A stretch of 25,243 nt of DNA from JANLTP01 sp031363055 (GCA_031363055.1 JANLTP010000005.1:1-25243); one strand, 5' to 3'. Positions 14,921 through 23,181 are shown, counted from the first letter of the stretch. Notes: generated by a model not told the origin, from the sequence alone. Numbers and translations: made by a program.

Positions 14921-16315
14921 CTACTTGATCGTCAGCGTAATCACCAACCCTGCAGCCGCGCACGCGGCCAGCAGGCTCATGACGCCGACTTTGAACCAAA
15001 ATAGTGCGATGGCGGCAACGGCGGCAATGATCGCCGATATCCAGTCGAAACGGCCCGCGAAACCCTGTGGCCAAAGTACGTGATAGGCAAAGAACATCGC
15101 CAGGTTCAGGATCACGCCAACGACTGCTGCCGTGATCGCCGACAGGGGTGCCGTGAACCCTAGCTTGCCGTGCGTCGACTCAACCATCGGGCCACCGGCC
15201 AGGATGAAAATAAAGGACGGCAAAAACGTGAAGAAGGTCACGACCGTCGCGGCCAGCGCGCCGCCCAGAAACAGCGCATCCGGTCCGAGGATCTGTTTGA
15301 CCCAACCACCGACAAAGCCGACGAACGCAACCACCATGATCAACGGGCCCGGCGTGGTTTCGCCCAGCGCCAGACCATCGATCATTTGCGGGCCACTCAA
15401 CCATTGGTGCGATTCAACCGCGCCCTGGTAGACATAGGGCAGAACCGCGTAGGCGCCACCGAAGGTCAGCAGGGCCGCTTTGGTGAAGAACCAACCCATC
15501 TGCGTCAGGGTGTTTTGTACACCGACGCTCGCCAGCAACCCGCCCATCGCCAATAGCCAGAGCACCAGACCGGTCGCCAGAATCTTCATCAGATGCGTGC
15601 GCGAAAAGCGGGCGTGTGCCGGTGTCGGTGTGTCATCGTCGATCAGGGCCGGACCATACCCAGCTTTTGCGTTGCCATGGCTCGCGGCCAGCGAGAACAC
15701 TTGTGGCGCCCAGCGCGCGCCGAAATGGCCAATCAGTGCAGCAGCCGCAACAATCGCCGGGAATGGCGTGTCAAACGCGAAGATGGCGATGAATGACGCG
15801 GCCGCAATCCCCCACATCCAGCGATTCTTCAAGGCGCGACTACCGATGCGGTGCGCCGCATGGAGCACCAGCGCGGTGACTGCGGGCTTGATACCGTAGA
15901 AGATACCGGCCACTATCGGCACGTCGCCGAAGCGCAAGTATATCCAGGACAAGGCGATCAGGATGAACAAGGACGGCAATACGAACAGCGCGCCGGCCAC
16001 AATGCCACCCCAGGTGCGGTGCATGAGCCAACCAATGTACGTCGCCAGTTGTTGCGCCTCGGGTCCGGGCAAGACCATGCAGTAATTGAGCGCGTGCAGA
16101 AATCGTTTCTCGCTGATCCAGCGGCGGCGTTCGACCAATTCGCTGTGCATGATGGCGATCTGCCCGGCTGGTCCCCCGAAGCTGACAAAACCGAGCTTCA
16201 GCCAGAAGCGAAACGCCTCGGCGAAACTGACTGCTGCCGGTGGCGCTGCCGAAGCTGTGGCCGATGCTGGGGCTAACGAACGAGCCGCGCCGGGTTCGGG
16301 AGTAGCACTCACCAC
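14921..16315 (-). CDS. chrA: Chromate efflux transporter, CHR family
   Basis: Inner-membrane protein of 464 residues made of two homologous CHR halves, the long-chain ChrA form. The first half starts FRFWLKLGFVSFGGPAGQIA and contains LVERRRWISEKRFLHALNYC and MVLPGPEAQQLATYIGW; the second half contains FFTKAALLTFGGAYAVLPYV and MIDGLALGETTPGPLIMV. These FGGP/PGP pairs are diagnostic of the family. About 30 residues of Ala/Pro/Ser-rich sequence precede the first helix, longer than usual. The start is one of two adjacent GTG codons (16315 or 16312) without a visible ribosome site. The known role is proton-coupled chromate extrusion; many family members are not tested. Transcribed away from the crotonase gene. 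Confidence 0.93.
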   Translation of the reverse strand: MVSATPEPGAARSLAPASATASAAPPAAVSFAEAFRFWLKLGFVSFGGPAGQIAIMHSELVERRRWISEKRFLHALNYCMVLPGPEAQQLATYIGWLMHRTWGGIVAGALFVLPSLFILIALSWIYLRFGDVPIVAGIFYGIKPAVTALVLHAAHRIGSRALKNRWMWGIAAASFIAIFAFDTPFPAIVAAAALIGHFGARWAPQVFSLAASHGNAKAGYGPALIDDDTPTPAHARFSRTHLMKILATGLVLWLLAMGGLLASVGVQNTLTQMGWFFTKAALLTFGGAYAVLPYVYQGAVESHQWLSGPQMIDGLALGETTPGPLIMVVAFVGFVGGWVKQILGPDALFLGGALAATVVTFFTFLPSFIFILAGGPMVESTHGKLGFTAPLSAITAAVVGVILNLAMFFAYHVLWPQGFAGRFDWISAIIAAVAAIALFWFKVGVMSLLAACAAAGLVITLTIK

Positions 16316-16417
16316 AACGCTGCCGGCGCTTGCTGACGCGATGATCTTCGCGCAAAACGAGTTGCTTGCCGCACTTCAATCTTTCAAGGTTACTTGCCAA
16401 TGCTCGGACATAGATCC

Positions 16418-16433
16418 TGCGCTATAGTGCGCA
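16418..16433. promoter_or_regulatory. Palindrome around a -10-like box upstream of the second crotonase gene
   Basis: TGCGC-TATAGT-GCGCA has perfect 5-bp arms enclosing TATAGT, a good -10 hexamer, 65 bp before the crotonase ATG. No convincing -35 box lies 17 bp upstream; TTGCCA at 16394 is 23 bp away. This could be a repressor site overlapping a promoter in the divergent chrA/crotonase region. Confidence 0.35.
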
Positions 16434-16498
16434 AGGAATTGCCTTGCCGATTGATTGTTCGGAATGGCGCCGTCAAACAGAATAACAGGAGAACCCAC

Positions 16499-17287
16499 AT
16501 GAGCCAGCTCGCCAACTTCGCCGACATCAAGGTCGACATCAAAGATCATGTCGCCACAGTCGAAATTTGTCGCCCACCGAACAATTTTTTTGATCTGTCG
16601 TTGATCGATCAGATCGCCACCGCCTTTGAGACGCTTGATACGATTGATGACTGCCGCGCCATCGTGTTGTGTGCCCAGGGGAAAAACTTCTGCGCCGGCA
16701 ACGACTTCAGCAAGGCCAGTGCCGATGTGACTCGCGTCAGCGGCGATCGCAAGAATCCGCTTTACGACATGGGCGTGCGCCTGTTCCGTACCAAAAAGCC
16801 TAGTGTCGGCGCGATTCAGGGCGCGGCCGTTGGTGGCGGCTTGGGTCTGGCGCTGGCTACTGACTTTCGAGTCGCCAGTCCCGACGCGCGCTTTTCGGCC
16901 AACTTTGTGCTGCTGGGCTTTCATCATGGCTTCGGCCTGACCATGTCGCTGCCGCGTCTGATCGGTCAGCAACAGGCTAACCTGATGCTGTACACCGGAC
17001 GTCGGTACACGGGCGAACAGGCGCTCGCGTTGGGCCTTTGCGAGTATGTAGTGCCGCTGGAAGCCTTGCGGCAACGTGCCCACGAGCTCGCCAATGAAAT
17101 GGCCGCCGCCGCGCCGCTGGCGCTTCAGTCAGTACGGGCAACGATGCGTGCCGGCATGGGCGATACCTACGCAAAAGTGACCGACTGGGAATCGTCCGAG
17201 CAGGGCCGCTTGCGGGAAACCGAGGATTTCAAGGAAGGCACAAAATCGGTCGCCGAGCGTCGGCCCGGAAAATTTGTGAATCGTTGA
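16499..17287 (+). CDS. Enoyl-CoA hydratase/isomerase family protein lacking both usual catalytic Glu
   Basis: Crotonase-fold protein of 262 residues. The start ATG 16499 has AGGAGA 6 bp upstream; the open frame extends further upstream but without a ribosome site. CoA binding and the oxyanion hole are kept (NFCAGNDFS, 63-71; GAAVGGGLGLALATD, 108-122). Aligned with rat mitochondrial hydratase, the two catalytic glutamates fall on G116 (GGGLGLAL) and F136 (ARFSANFVLLG), so plain hydratase chemistry is doubtful; isomerase, hydrolase or another crotonase reaction, or a binding role, is possible. FHHGFGLTMSLPRLIG follows at the place of the usual IPGAGGTQRL. The gene stands alone, 182 bp from chrA. 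Confidence 0.87.
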   Translation: MSQLANFADIKVDIKDHVATVEICRPPNNFFDLSLIDQIATAFETLDTIDDCRAIVLCAQGKNFCAGNDFSKASADVTRVSGDRKNPLYDMGVRLFRTKKPSVGAIQGAAVGGGLGLALATDFRVASPDARFSANFVLLGFHHGFGLTMSLPRLIGQQQANLMLYTGRRYTGEQALALGLCEYVVPLEALRQRAHELANEMAAAAPLALQSVRATMRAGMGDTYAKVTDWESSEQGRLRETEDFKEGTKSVAERRPGKFVNR

Positions 17288-17329
17288 CGACACCGGGGGC
17301 GACTGCTAATTTGTGAATCGTTGACGACA
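17271..17329. repeat. 22-bp perfect direct repeat at the crotonase stop codon
   Basis: The last codons and TGA of the crotonase gene plus 5 following bases (17271-17292) are repeated exactly at 17308-17329, 37 bp later, with 15 unrelated bases between. Both copies start AATTTGTGAATC and end TTGACGACA. The second copy is non-coding. It looks like a recent local duplication, because no mismatch has accumulated. Confidence 0.92.
17284..17312 (+). promoter_or_regulatory. Candidate sigma-70 promoter formed by the 22-bp repeat
   Basis: TTGACG (17284-17289) and TAATTT (17307-17312) are separated by exactly 17 bp. The -35 box lies in the first copy of the 22-bp repeat, overlapping the crotonase stop; most of the -10 box is the start of the second copy. 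A transcript would begin near 17319, leaving about 44 nt of leader including AAGGAAG before the binding-protein ATG. The second copy's TTGACG (17321-17326) also faces a TATCTA (17344-17349) at 17 bp, but that start would cut into the ribosome site. Confidence 0.45.
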
Positions 17330-17362
17330 TCCGTTCGGGCTGCTATCTACCAAGGAAGACTT

Positions 17363-19078
17363 ATGAATCGGTCAAACAGGTTTACGACGCTCGCCCTATC
17401 CGGCTGGCTGGCGGTGGCAGCGCTCACGATGGTTCAGGTGACATCGGCCCAAGCGCAGCCCGAGAAGCCGCAATACGGCGGCGCGTTGAGCATCGGTACG
17501 AATTCCCCTACCCTGGCGCCACTCTCCTGGGACCCGGCCGACTGGAACTACAAGACGGCACAGGACGCCGGCATGTATTTCGATCGGCTGTTCATCGCTG
17601 ACTTCTCGAAGTCGAAGGCGCAAGGTGGCCCTTATCTGTTCAAGTCGGATTCGTATCTGCCGTCGGATGCCTACAAGGGTGATCTGGCCGAGACCTGGAA
17701 GTGGCTGGAGAATCCGCTGCGTCTGGAGATTCAGTTGCGCAAGGGCGTCATGTTTCCGGAGAAGCCCGGCGTCATGGCGGCGCGCGAACTGACCTCGCAA
17801 GACGTCGTCTATAGCTATAACCGATTGCTGGCGAGTCCGAAGCGGTACCCCGATTTTGTGGATCATGTTGAGAAAGTCGAAGGGCCCGACAAGCACACCG
17901 TCATCATGTATTTCAAGTCCTTTCACGAGGACTGGGGCTTTCGGCTGGGCTGGGGCGTCTACTCGTCGGTGTATCCAAAAGAAGTGGTGGATGCCGGTAT
18001 CGCCGACTGGAAAAAGGCCAACGGTAGCGGCCCGTTTGCGCTGACCGAATATGTCAATGGCAATTCGCAAAATTACTCGAAGAACCCGCTGTACTGGGGC
18101 AAGGAGAAGATCGGCGGCCAGGAGTACAAGTTACCGTTTGTTGATAAGCTCAGCATCCGGATCATGAAGGATGAAGCCTCGCGTTATGCGGCACTGCGCA
18201 CGGCCAAACTTGATGTCTTGCAGTCGATTACCTGGAGCGCCGCCGAAGATCTCAAAAAGAGTACACCGCAACTGAAGTGGGCACGCTGGCTGCAACATGG
18301 CGCGAGCTATATCGCCATGCGCACCGACACCAAGCCGTTTGATGATGTCCGCGTGCGCCGCGCTTTGAATATGGCGGTCAACAAACAGGAGATCGCCAGC
18401 AGTTTTTTCGGCGGCAACGCTGAAGTCTTCGCGTTTCCGCAGCACCCCGACTATGGCGCCTATTTCGAACCGTTATCGGCGATGCCAGAAGCGATCAAGG
18501 AGTTGTTTGTCTACAACCCGGAGAAAGCCAAAAAGCTGTTGGCCGAAGCTGGATTACCGAACGGCTTCACGTTCAAAGCCCATATCTGCGCCTGCGACCC
18601 GGTCGCCATGGATCTCGGCCCGCTGGTAGCGGCCTACTTGCAAAAAGTCGGCGTCAAGATGGAGTTCGAACCGCTCGAGCAAGGCGCATTTTTCTCGATA
18701 CTGCGGGCCGGCAAGAATCATCCCGGCATGGTCTACACCAATTCGCACGGCGGGCCGACGACGACATTGCGCAAGAACTTCATGCAAGGCCAGTACACCA
18801 ATAATTCGCAATGGAACGATCCTGCGTTCGAGAAAAAAATGCGCGTCATGTACGCCGATCGTGATGAGCCGACACGCCAGAAGATGGTGCGCGAAATGAC
18901 GCGTGAGATTCTCGAAAAGGCACCCTACATTTGGCTGCCCACCGCCTATACCTATGCAGCCTGGTGGCCGTGGGTGAAGAATTATGAAGGCGAAATATAC
19001 GGCGGCGGATTCTGGTGGGCGCCCGTGCATGCGCGCATGTGGGTTGACCAGGACTTGAAGAAAAAAATGGGCTTCTGA
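17363..19078 (+). CDS. ABC transporter substrate-binding protein, family 5 (peptide/opine type)
   Basis: Periplasmic solute receptor of 571 residues from ATG 17363, chosen because AAGGAAG lies 4 bp upstream. Residues 1-32 form a Sec signal peptide (MNRSNRF, hydrophobic core LALSGWLAVAALTMV, cleavage after AQA). The mature protein matches SBP_bac_5: GDLAETWKWLENPLRLEIQLRKGV region, TSQDVVYSYNRLL, FDDVRVRRALNMAVNK (the diagnostic motif), and NPEKAKKLLAEAGLPNGFTF. It probably works with a DppBC-type permease pair; the only such genes here are at the left edge on the opposite strand, 16 kb away. Ligand unknown. Confidence 0.93.
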   Translation: MNRSNRFTTLALSGWLAVAALTMVQVTSAQAQPEKPQYGGALSIGTNSPTLAPLSWDPADWNYKTAQDAGMYFDRLFIADFSKSKAQGGPYLFKSDSYLPSDAYKGDLAETWKWLENPLRLEIQLRKGVMFPEKPGVMAARELTSQDVVYSYNRLLASPKRYPDFVDHVEKVEGPDKHTVIMYFKSFHEDWGFRLGWGVYSSVYPKEVVDAGIADWKKANGSGPFALTEYVNGNSQNYSKNPLYWGKEKIGGQEYKLPFVDKLSIRIMKDEASRYAALRTAKLDVLQSITWSAAEDLKKSTPQLKWARWLQHGASYIAMRTDTKPFDDVRVRRALNMAVNKQEIASSFFGGNAEVFAFPQHPDYGAYFEPLSAMPEAIKELFVYNPEKAKKLLAEAGLPNGFTFKAHICACDPVAMDLGPLVAAYLQKVGVKMEFEPLEQGAFFSILRAGKNHPGMVYTNSHGGPTTTLRKNFMQGQYTNNSQWNDPAFEKKMRVMYADRDEPTRQKMVREMTREILEKAPYIWLPTAYTYAAWWPWVKNYEGEIYGGGFWWAPVHARMWVDQDLKKKMGF

Positions 19079-19104
19079 GGGCGCTTCTTCTGCGGACGCG
19101 ACCA

Positions 19105-20220
19105 TTGAAATTCTTGCTCAAGTTAGCGCTGCCGCTGGCCGTCACTCTGGTCGTCATGCTGGCGGGTGCGGTCTGGATTATTCTGGGATTACCTGCCTTC
19201 GGCGCAGTCGCAGAGGGCGCACGCCTGCAGCGCATGCAGAAGTCCCCGCAGTTCCAGAATGGCCGCTTCGAAAATACCCCACCCTACCTCAGCAATTTTT
19301 CGATCGTGCGCGAAGTGCAGGATTACCTGGGCACACAGGCCCGTGAACCGTCCTTTGAAGTACCGGTGTTACCGATGTCGGCGGATCTGCTCGCCGCACC
19401 GGTTGCGCCCGGCCTGCGCGCCTGGTGGCTCGGTCATGCCAGTGCGCTGATCGAGATCGATGGTGTGCGTATTCTCACTGACCCGGTGTTTTCGCAGCGC
19501 GCATCGCCGTTTCAATGGATCGGCCCTGCCCGGCTGCATTCGGTACCGCTTGCGCTGGCGAGTTGGAAGAATATTGACGCAGTAGTCATTTCGCATGACC
19601 ACTTCGATCATCTGGACCAGCACAGCATCGAACATCTGGCGCAAGGTGGCAGCCATTTCTTTGTCGGCCTTGGCATTGGTGCCCATCTGGAGCGCTGGGG
19701 CGTAGCTCGCGCGCAGATTCATGAGATGGACTGGTGGGAGCAGGCCGAGTTCAAAGGCATCACTATCCATTGCACACCGGCGCGGCATTACTCGGGCCGA
19801 ACCAGCATGAATAATTCCACGCTCTGGGCGTCGTGGCTGGTCAAGGGCGTCACGCATTCCCTTTATTACAGCGGCGACACAGGCTATGCAGGACACTTCA
19901 AGGCGATCCGTGCGAAGCTGGGCGTACCGCACTTGGCGCTCATCAAGGTCGGGGCGTACGGCGACTCCTGGATGGACATTCACATGAGTCCCGAGTCGGC
20001 CATCAGCGCCTTTCAGGACCTCGGGGCCAGCACCTTGTTACCCGTGCATTGGGCGACCTTCAACCTGGCCTATCATGCCTGGCAAGAACCCATGATTCGC
20101 ACCGTCGCCGCCAGCAAGACCAAGGGCATTCAGATCGTCACGCCACGAGTCGGCGAGAAATTCGAATTCGGTCGTCCGTTCGACAACACCCCCTGGTACC
20201 TGGCTACGCCTGCGCAGTAA
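19105..20220 (+). CDS. MBL-fold metallo-hydrolase (UlaG/NAPE-PLD-like), membrane-anchored
   Basis: 371 residues from a TTG start at 19105, 26 bp after the binding-protein gene; no obvious ribosome site, so the start is uncertain. Residues 1-28 (MKFLLKLALPLAVTLVVMLAG) form a signal peptide or anchor. The metallo-beta-lactamase core is clear: WLGHASALIEIDGVRILTDPVF, then the metal motif SHDHFDHLD (H164, H166, D168, H169), HCTPARHYSGR, YYSGDTGYAGHF, and LLPVHWATFNLAYH. This order fits the Lactamase_B_2 group that includes UlaG lactonases and NAPE-phospholipase D, so a phosphodiester or lactone substrate at the cell envelope is possible. Actual substrate unknown. Confidence 0.88.
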   Translation: MKFLLKLALPLAVTLVVMLAGAVWIILGLPAFGAVAEGARLQRMQKSPQFQNGRFENTPPYLSNFSIVREVQDYLGTQAREPSFEVPVLPMSADLLAAPVAPGLRAWWLGHASALIEIDGVRILTDPVFSQRASPFQWIGPARLHSVPLALASWKNIDAVVISHDHFDHLDQHSIEHLAQGGSHFFVGLGIGAHLERWGVARAQIHEMDWWEQAEFKGITIHCTPARHYSGRTSMNNSTLWASWLVKGVTHSLYYSGDTGYAGHFKAIRAKLGVPHLALIKVGAYGDSWMDIHMSPESAISAFQDLGASTLLPVHWATFNLAYHAWQEPMIRTVAASKTKGIQIVTPRVGEKFEFGRPFDNTPWYLATPAQ

Positions 20221-20286
20221 CATCAGTTTGGAAGAGTTTACTCACACGGGTTGTGCCTTGATTCGATTTATTTCTTTAAAGACGCC

Positions 20287-20919
20287 ATGTACGTTCCAAA
20301 ACATTTCGAGGAGTCCGACCTAGCCACACTGCATGCGCTGATCAAGGCGCATCCGCTCGGAGCCTGGGTCATACGAAGCGGCGACGACTTGGTCGCCGAT
20401 CACATTCCGTTTCTGATCGACGCTTCGCGGGGCGCGCACGGCACCCTGGTGGGCCATGTGGCGCGAGCAAACCCGGTCTGGAAATCGTTCTCCGGAACAA
20501 CGAGCTCCCTGGTGATTTTCCAGGGTGCCGAGTCTTACATCACGCCCTCCTGGTACCCGAGCAAACACCAGCACGGCAAGGCTGTGCCGACCTGGAACTA
20601 TGCGGTGGTGCATGCCTATGGCCTTCCAGTGGTCAGGGACGATCGCGCCTGGATGGCACAATTTCTGAATCAGCTCACCAACGAACATGAAGCTGCCAAT
20701 GCGCTGCCGTGGAAAGTATCCGACGCGCCACAGGAGTACACCGAGCGACTGATGCAGGAGATTGTCGGTATCGAAATACCGATTGCGAGACTGGTTGGCA
20801 AATGGAAGGTTCATCAGCATCGCCCGAAGGCCGACAAACTCGGTGTCGTAGCCGGCTTACTGGGCCTTGGCGACGAAAAGTCGGCGGCGATGGCGGCCCT
20901 GGTCCAAAAGCATGTTTAA
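20287..20919 (+). CDS. FMN-binding protein, PaiB family
   Basis: 210 residues from ATG 20287. The start MYVPKHFEESDL is the characteristic beginning of the PaiB family. Further family motifs are PLGAWVI (about 25-31), ADHIPFLID, GHVARANPVWKSF, LVIFQGAESYITPSWYPSK, and VPTWNYAVVHAYG; these build the split-barrel FMN-binding fold. PaiB in Bacillus subtilis is described as a negative regulator of sporulation and protease genes, but most proteobacterial members are uncharacterised and may be flavin oxidoreductases or heme-related enzymes. The ribosome site is weak. The gene converges with selO 28 bp downstream; no strong terminator is seen between them. Confidence 0.92.
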   Translation: MYVPKHFEESDLATLHALIKAHPLGAWVIRSGDDLVADHIPFLIDASRGAHGTLVGHVARANPVWKSFSGTTSSLVIFQGAESYITPSWYPSKHQHGKAVPTWNYAVVHAYGLPVVRDDRAWMAQFLNQLTNEHEAANALPWKVSDAPQEYTERLMQEIVGIEIPIARLVGKWKVHQHRPKADKLGVVAGLLGLGDEKSAAMAALVQKHV

Positions 20920-20947
20920 TTTATTTGGCGCTGCCGAGCGTGAGCAG

Positions 20948-22501
20948 CTAGGTTCCGCAATAAGTCCGATAGCCGGCAGTCTCCTCGATCGAGGCTGGCC
21001 GCTCAAATTCAGCATCTTCGATACGCTCGTCGAACGGATGCTGCAATACCGCTAGCAAGCGCTCGAATGGTGCCAGATCGCCAGTGTTCACCGCGGCGGA
21101 TAGTGCTGCTTCAACCTGATAGTTGCGCGCAATATAGGCAGGGTTGGCGTGGCGCATGATTTCAAGCCTGGTCGTATCCGATTTGGCATTTGAATTGCCG
21201 ATCGCGACGCGAGCCAACCAACGCTCGAGCCATCCATCCAGCGCGGTAGCGTTCGTTCCAAGTTGCCGACGCAACCCGCTTGCGTCGCCCACTGCAGCCG
21301 GCAGCAAGGCTCTGAACGCGAGCGTGAAGTCAAGCTTGTACTCTTCAAGGATGCTGAGAAAGTCATCGATCAATAACTGATCATCAGCGGTACCGTGGTC
21401 GGGTGTACCACTCTGGGTGCCGTCGACGGCGCAGGCAACGTCGAGGCCGAGGCCCTCGCCGAGCAATCCCAACTTGGCACGAAACACGCCGAGCCGGTGC
21501 ATCTCGAAGCGCTGCGCAAAGCCTTGCACCACCTCTGTGGCTTGCGCGATGGCGCGGTCAGAATCGCTGTCGATGAGCGGCAGCAAGGTCTCCGCCAGGC
21601 GCGCCAGATTCCATTGCGCGATCCCAGGTTGGTTACCGTAGGCATATCGACCCTGCAGATCGATTGAGCTGAACACCGTGGTCGGGTCATAGGCCTCCAT
21701 AAACGCGCAGGGACCGTAGTCAATGGTCTCGCCCGACAGCGTCATGTTGTCGGTGTTCATGACGCCATGAATGAAGCCGACACCCATCCAGCACGCGATC
21801 AGCGCAGCCTGACGCTCGCTGACCGCCTGCAGAAACCGCAGATATCGGTCGGGTTGCCCGACCAGCGCCGGGTCGTGACGAGCGATCGCGTAATCGGCCA
21901 CCCGGCGCAGCAAATCATGGTCCTTGCGCGCGGCAAAGTACTGAAATGTTCCGACGCGCAGGTGGCTGGCGGCCACCCGAGTCAAAATGGCGCCCGGCAG
22001 CAGCAGCTCGCGCTGCACGGACTCACCGGTGGCGACGGCCGCCAACACGCGGGTGGTCGGAATGCCGAGCGCGTGCATTGCTTCGCCGATCAAGACTTCG
22101 CGCAACACCGGGCCGAGTGCTGCCTTGCCATCGCCGCCTCGCGAAAATGGCGTACGACCGGATCCCTTGAAGGCGATGTCGCGCCGCTTGCCCTGCGTGT
22201 CGATGACCTCGCCGAGCAACAACGCGCGACCATCGCCCAGTTGCGGCGAGAAGCCGCCAAACTGGTGACCGGCATAAGCTTGCGCGAGCGGCTGCGCTCC
22301 CGCCGGCACTGTATTGCCAGCGAGAATCGATAACCCCTGCGCACTTGCGAGGGCGTTGGCGTCGAGTTCAAGTTCGACCGCCAGCGGGCGATTCAACCAG
22401 ACGAGACGAGGCGCCGGTACTGCGGCCGGCTGCCAAAGCGCATATGCGCCGCTCAGTTCGCGCGCATAAGTATTATCGAACCTGAAAACGGGTGAGCTCA
22501 A
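20948..22501 (-). CDS. selO: Protein adenylyltransferase SelO (YdiU/UPF0061 family)
   Basis: 517-residue pseudokinase-fold enzyme. Characterised SelO proteins bind ATP in inverted orientation and transfer AMP to Ser/Thr/Tyr of proteins in redox homeostasis. Hallmarks are AYAGHQFGGFSPQLGDGRALLLGE (75-98), the kinase-like lysine K112 in DIAFKGSGRTPFSRGGDGK, LREVLIGEAMHALGIPT (133-149), and the metal/catalytic NTDN (249-252) and DYGP (261-264). The protein ends YCGT, with Cys third from last, the place of selenocysteine in animal SelO. It probably starts at TTG 22501, inside a 14-bp duplication, 10 bp after the msrA stop, so the two are likely co-transcribed. The combination fits an oxidative-stress response. 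Confidence 0.95.
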   Translation of the reverse strand: MSSPVFRFDNTYARELSGAYALWQPAAVPAPRLVWLNRPLAVELELDANALASAQGLSILAGNTVPAGAQPLAQAYAGHQFGGFSPQLGDGRALLLGEVIDTQGKRRDIAFKGSGRTPFSRGGDGKAALGPVLREVLIGEAMHALGIPTTRVLAAVATGESVQRELLLPGAILTRVAASHLRVGTFQYFAARKDHDLLRRVADYAIARHDPALVGQPDRYLRFLQAVSERQAALIACWMGVGFIHGVMNTDNMTLSGETIDYGPCAFMEAYDPTTVFSSIDLQGRYAYGNQPGIAQWNLARLAETLLPLIDSDSDRAIAQATEVVQGFAQRFEMHRLGVFRAKLGLLGEGLGLDVACAVDGTQSGTPDHGTADDQLLIDDFLSILEEYKLDFTLAFRALLPAAVGDASGLRRQLGTNATALDGWLERWLARVAIGNSNAKSDTTRLEIMRHANPAYIARNYQVEAALSAAVNTGDLAPFERLLAVLQHPFDERIEDAEFERPASIEETAGYRTYCGT

Positions 22502-22514
22502 ACGGGTGCGCTCA
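22487..22514. repeat. 14-bp tandem duplication at the msrA-selO junction
   Basis: AACGGGTGAGCTCA (22487-22500) is followed directly by AACGGGTGCGCTCA (22501-22514), with one mismatch. On the coding (minus) strand one copy supplies the TGA stop of msrA and the other contains the first codons of selO, whose TTG start spans the border. The duplication therefore sets the spacing of the two genes. Confidence 0.85.
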
Positions 22515-23027
22515 AGCAGCCGGCTTCAAGCGCGTCGGCAACTTCCAGTTTGAGCGCGGAAAGTGACAGGTATAGCCACCCGGAATGCGCTCAAGATAGT
22601 CCTGATGTTCGGGTTCGGCTTGCCAGAATGGCCCAGCCGCTTTCACTTCAGTGACCACCTTGCCGGGCCAAAGGCCGCAGGCGTCAACATCGGCAATGGT
22701 GGCGATCGCCATCTCGTGTTGCGCCGGCGACGTGAAGTAAATGCCCGAGCGGTACGAGGCACCCCGATCGTTACCTTGCCGATCACGGGTGCTGGGGTCG
22801 TGGATCTGGAAAAAAAACTCCAGCAACGACCGGTAGCTCAGACGCGCCGGATCAAACACGACCTCGATCGCTTCGGCGTGGCTGCCATGGTTGCGATAGG
22901 TGGCATTCGGCACATCGCCACCGCTGTAACCGACGCGGGTAGACACGACGCCAGGGATGTTACGTATCAGGTCCTGCATACCCCAGAAACAGCCGCCGGC
23001 CAGGATTGCGGTTTCATTCACGCTCAT
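22512..23027 (-). CDS. msrA: Peptide methionine sulfoxide reductase MsrA
   Basis: Reduces methionine-S-sulfoxide in proteins, using thioredoxin for recycling. The start is ATG 23027, with AGGAG about 8 bp upstream, giving 171 residues; the longer open frame from 23066 lacks support. The catalytic GGCFWG contains C13; GYSGGDVPNATYRNHGSHAEAIEV (33-56) holds the Y, E and H residues of the family, followed by FFFQIHDPSTRDRQGNDRG (71-89). Candidate resolving cysteines are C117 and C154 (GGYTCHF). A TACAAT box lies on the minus strand at 23077-23072, about 45 bp before the start, without a good -35. First gene of a probable msrA-selO operon. Confidence 0.95.
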   Translation of the reverse strand: MSVNETAILAGGCFWGMQDLIRNIPGVVSTRVGYSGGDVPNATYRNHGSHAEAIEVVFDPARLSYRSLLEFFFQIHDPSTRDRQGNDRGASYRSGIYFTSPAQHEMAIATIADVDACGLWPGKVVTEVKAAGPFWQAEPEHQDYLERIPGGYTCHFPRSNWKLPTRLKPAA

Positions 23028-23181
23028 CGATGTTCTCCTAGGTAAAACCCCTGCGTTGGGATTCAAGCTTGATTGTAATCGGTAGTTTTTTCCGAACGGT
23101 CTTTGCCATCAGATTGACGGCGCAACGAATGCGGCACAGTCACTCATCTGCTGTCAAACTCTGCTGAAAACAATCGGTAAC

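Noticed and set aside
20920..20947. Possible terminator between the PaiB-like gene and selO
   Set aside because: Only a GCTGC-N9-GCAGC arm pair running into the selO end and no T-run; too weak to annotate.
21767..22333. 188-codon plus-strand frame inside selO
   Set aside because: Antisense shadow of the highly conserved SelO core.
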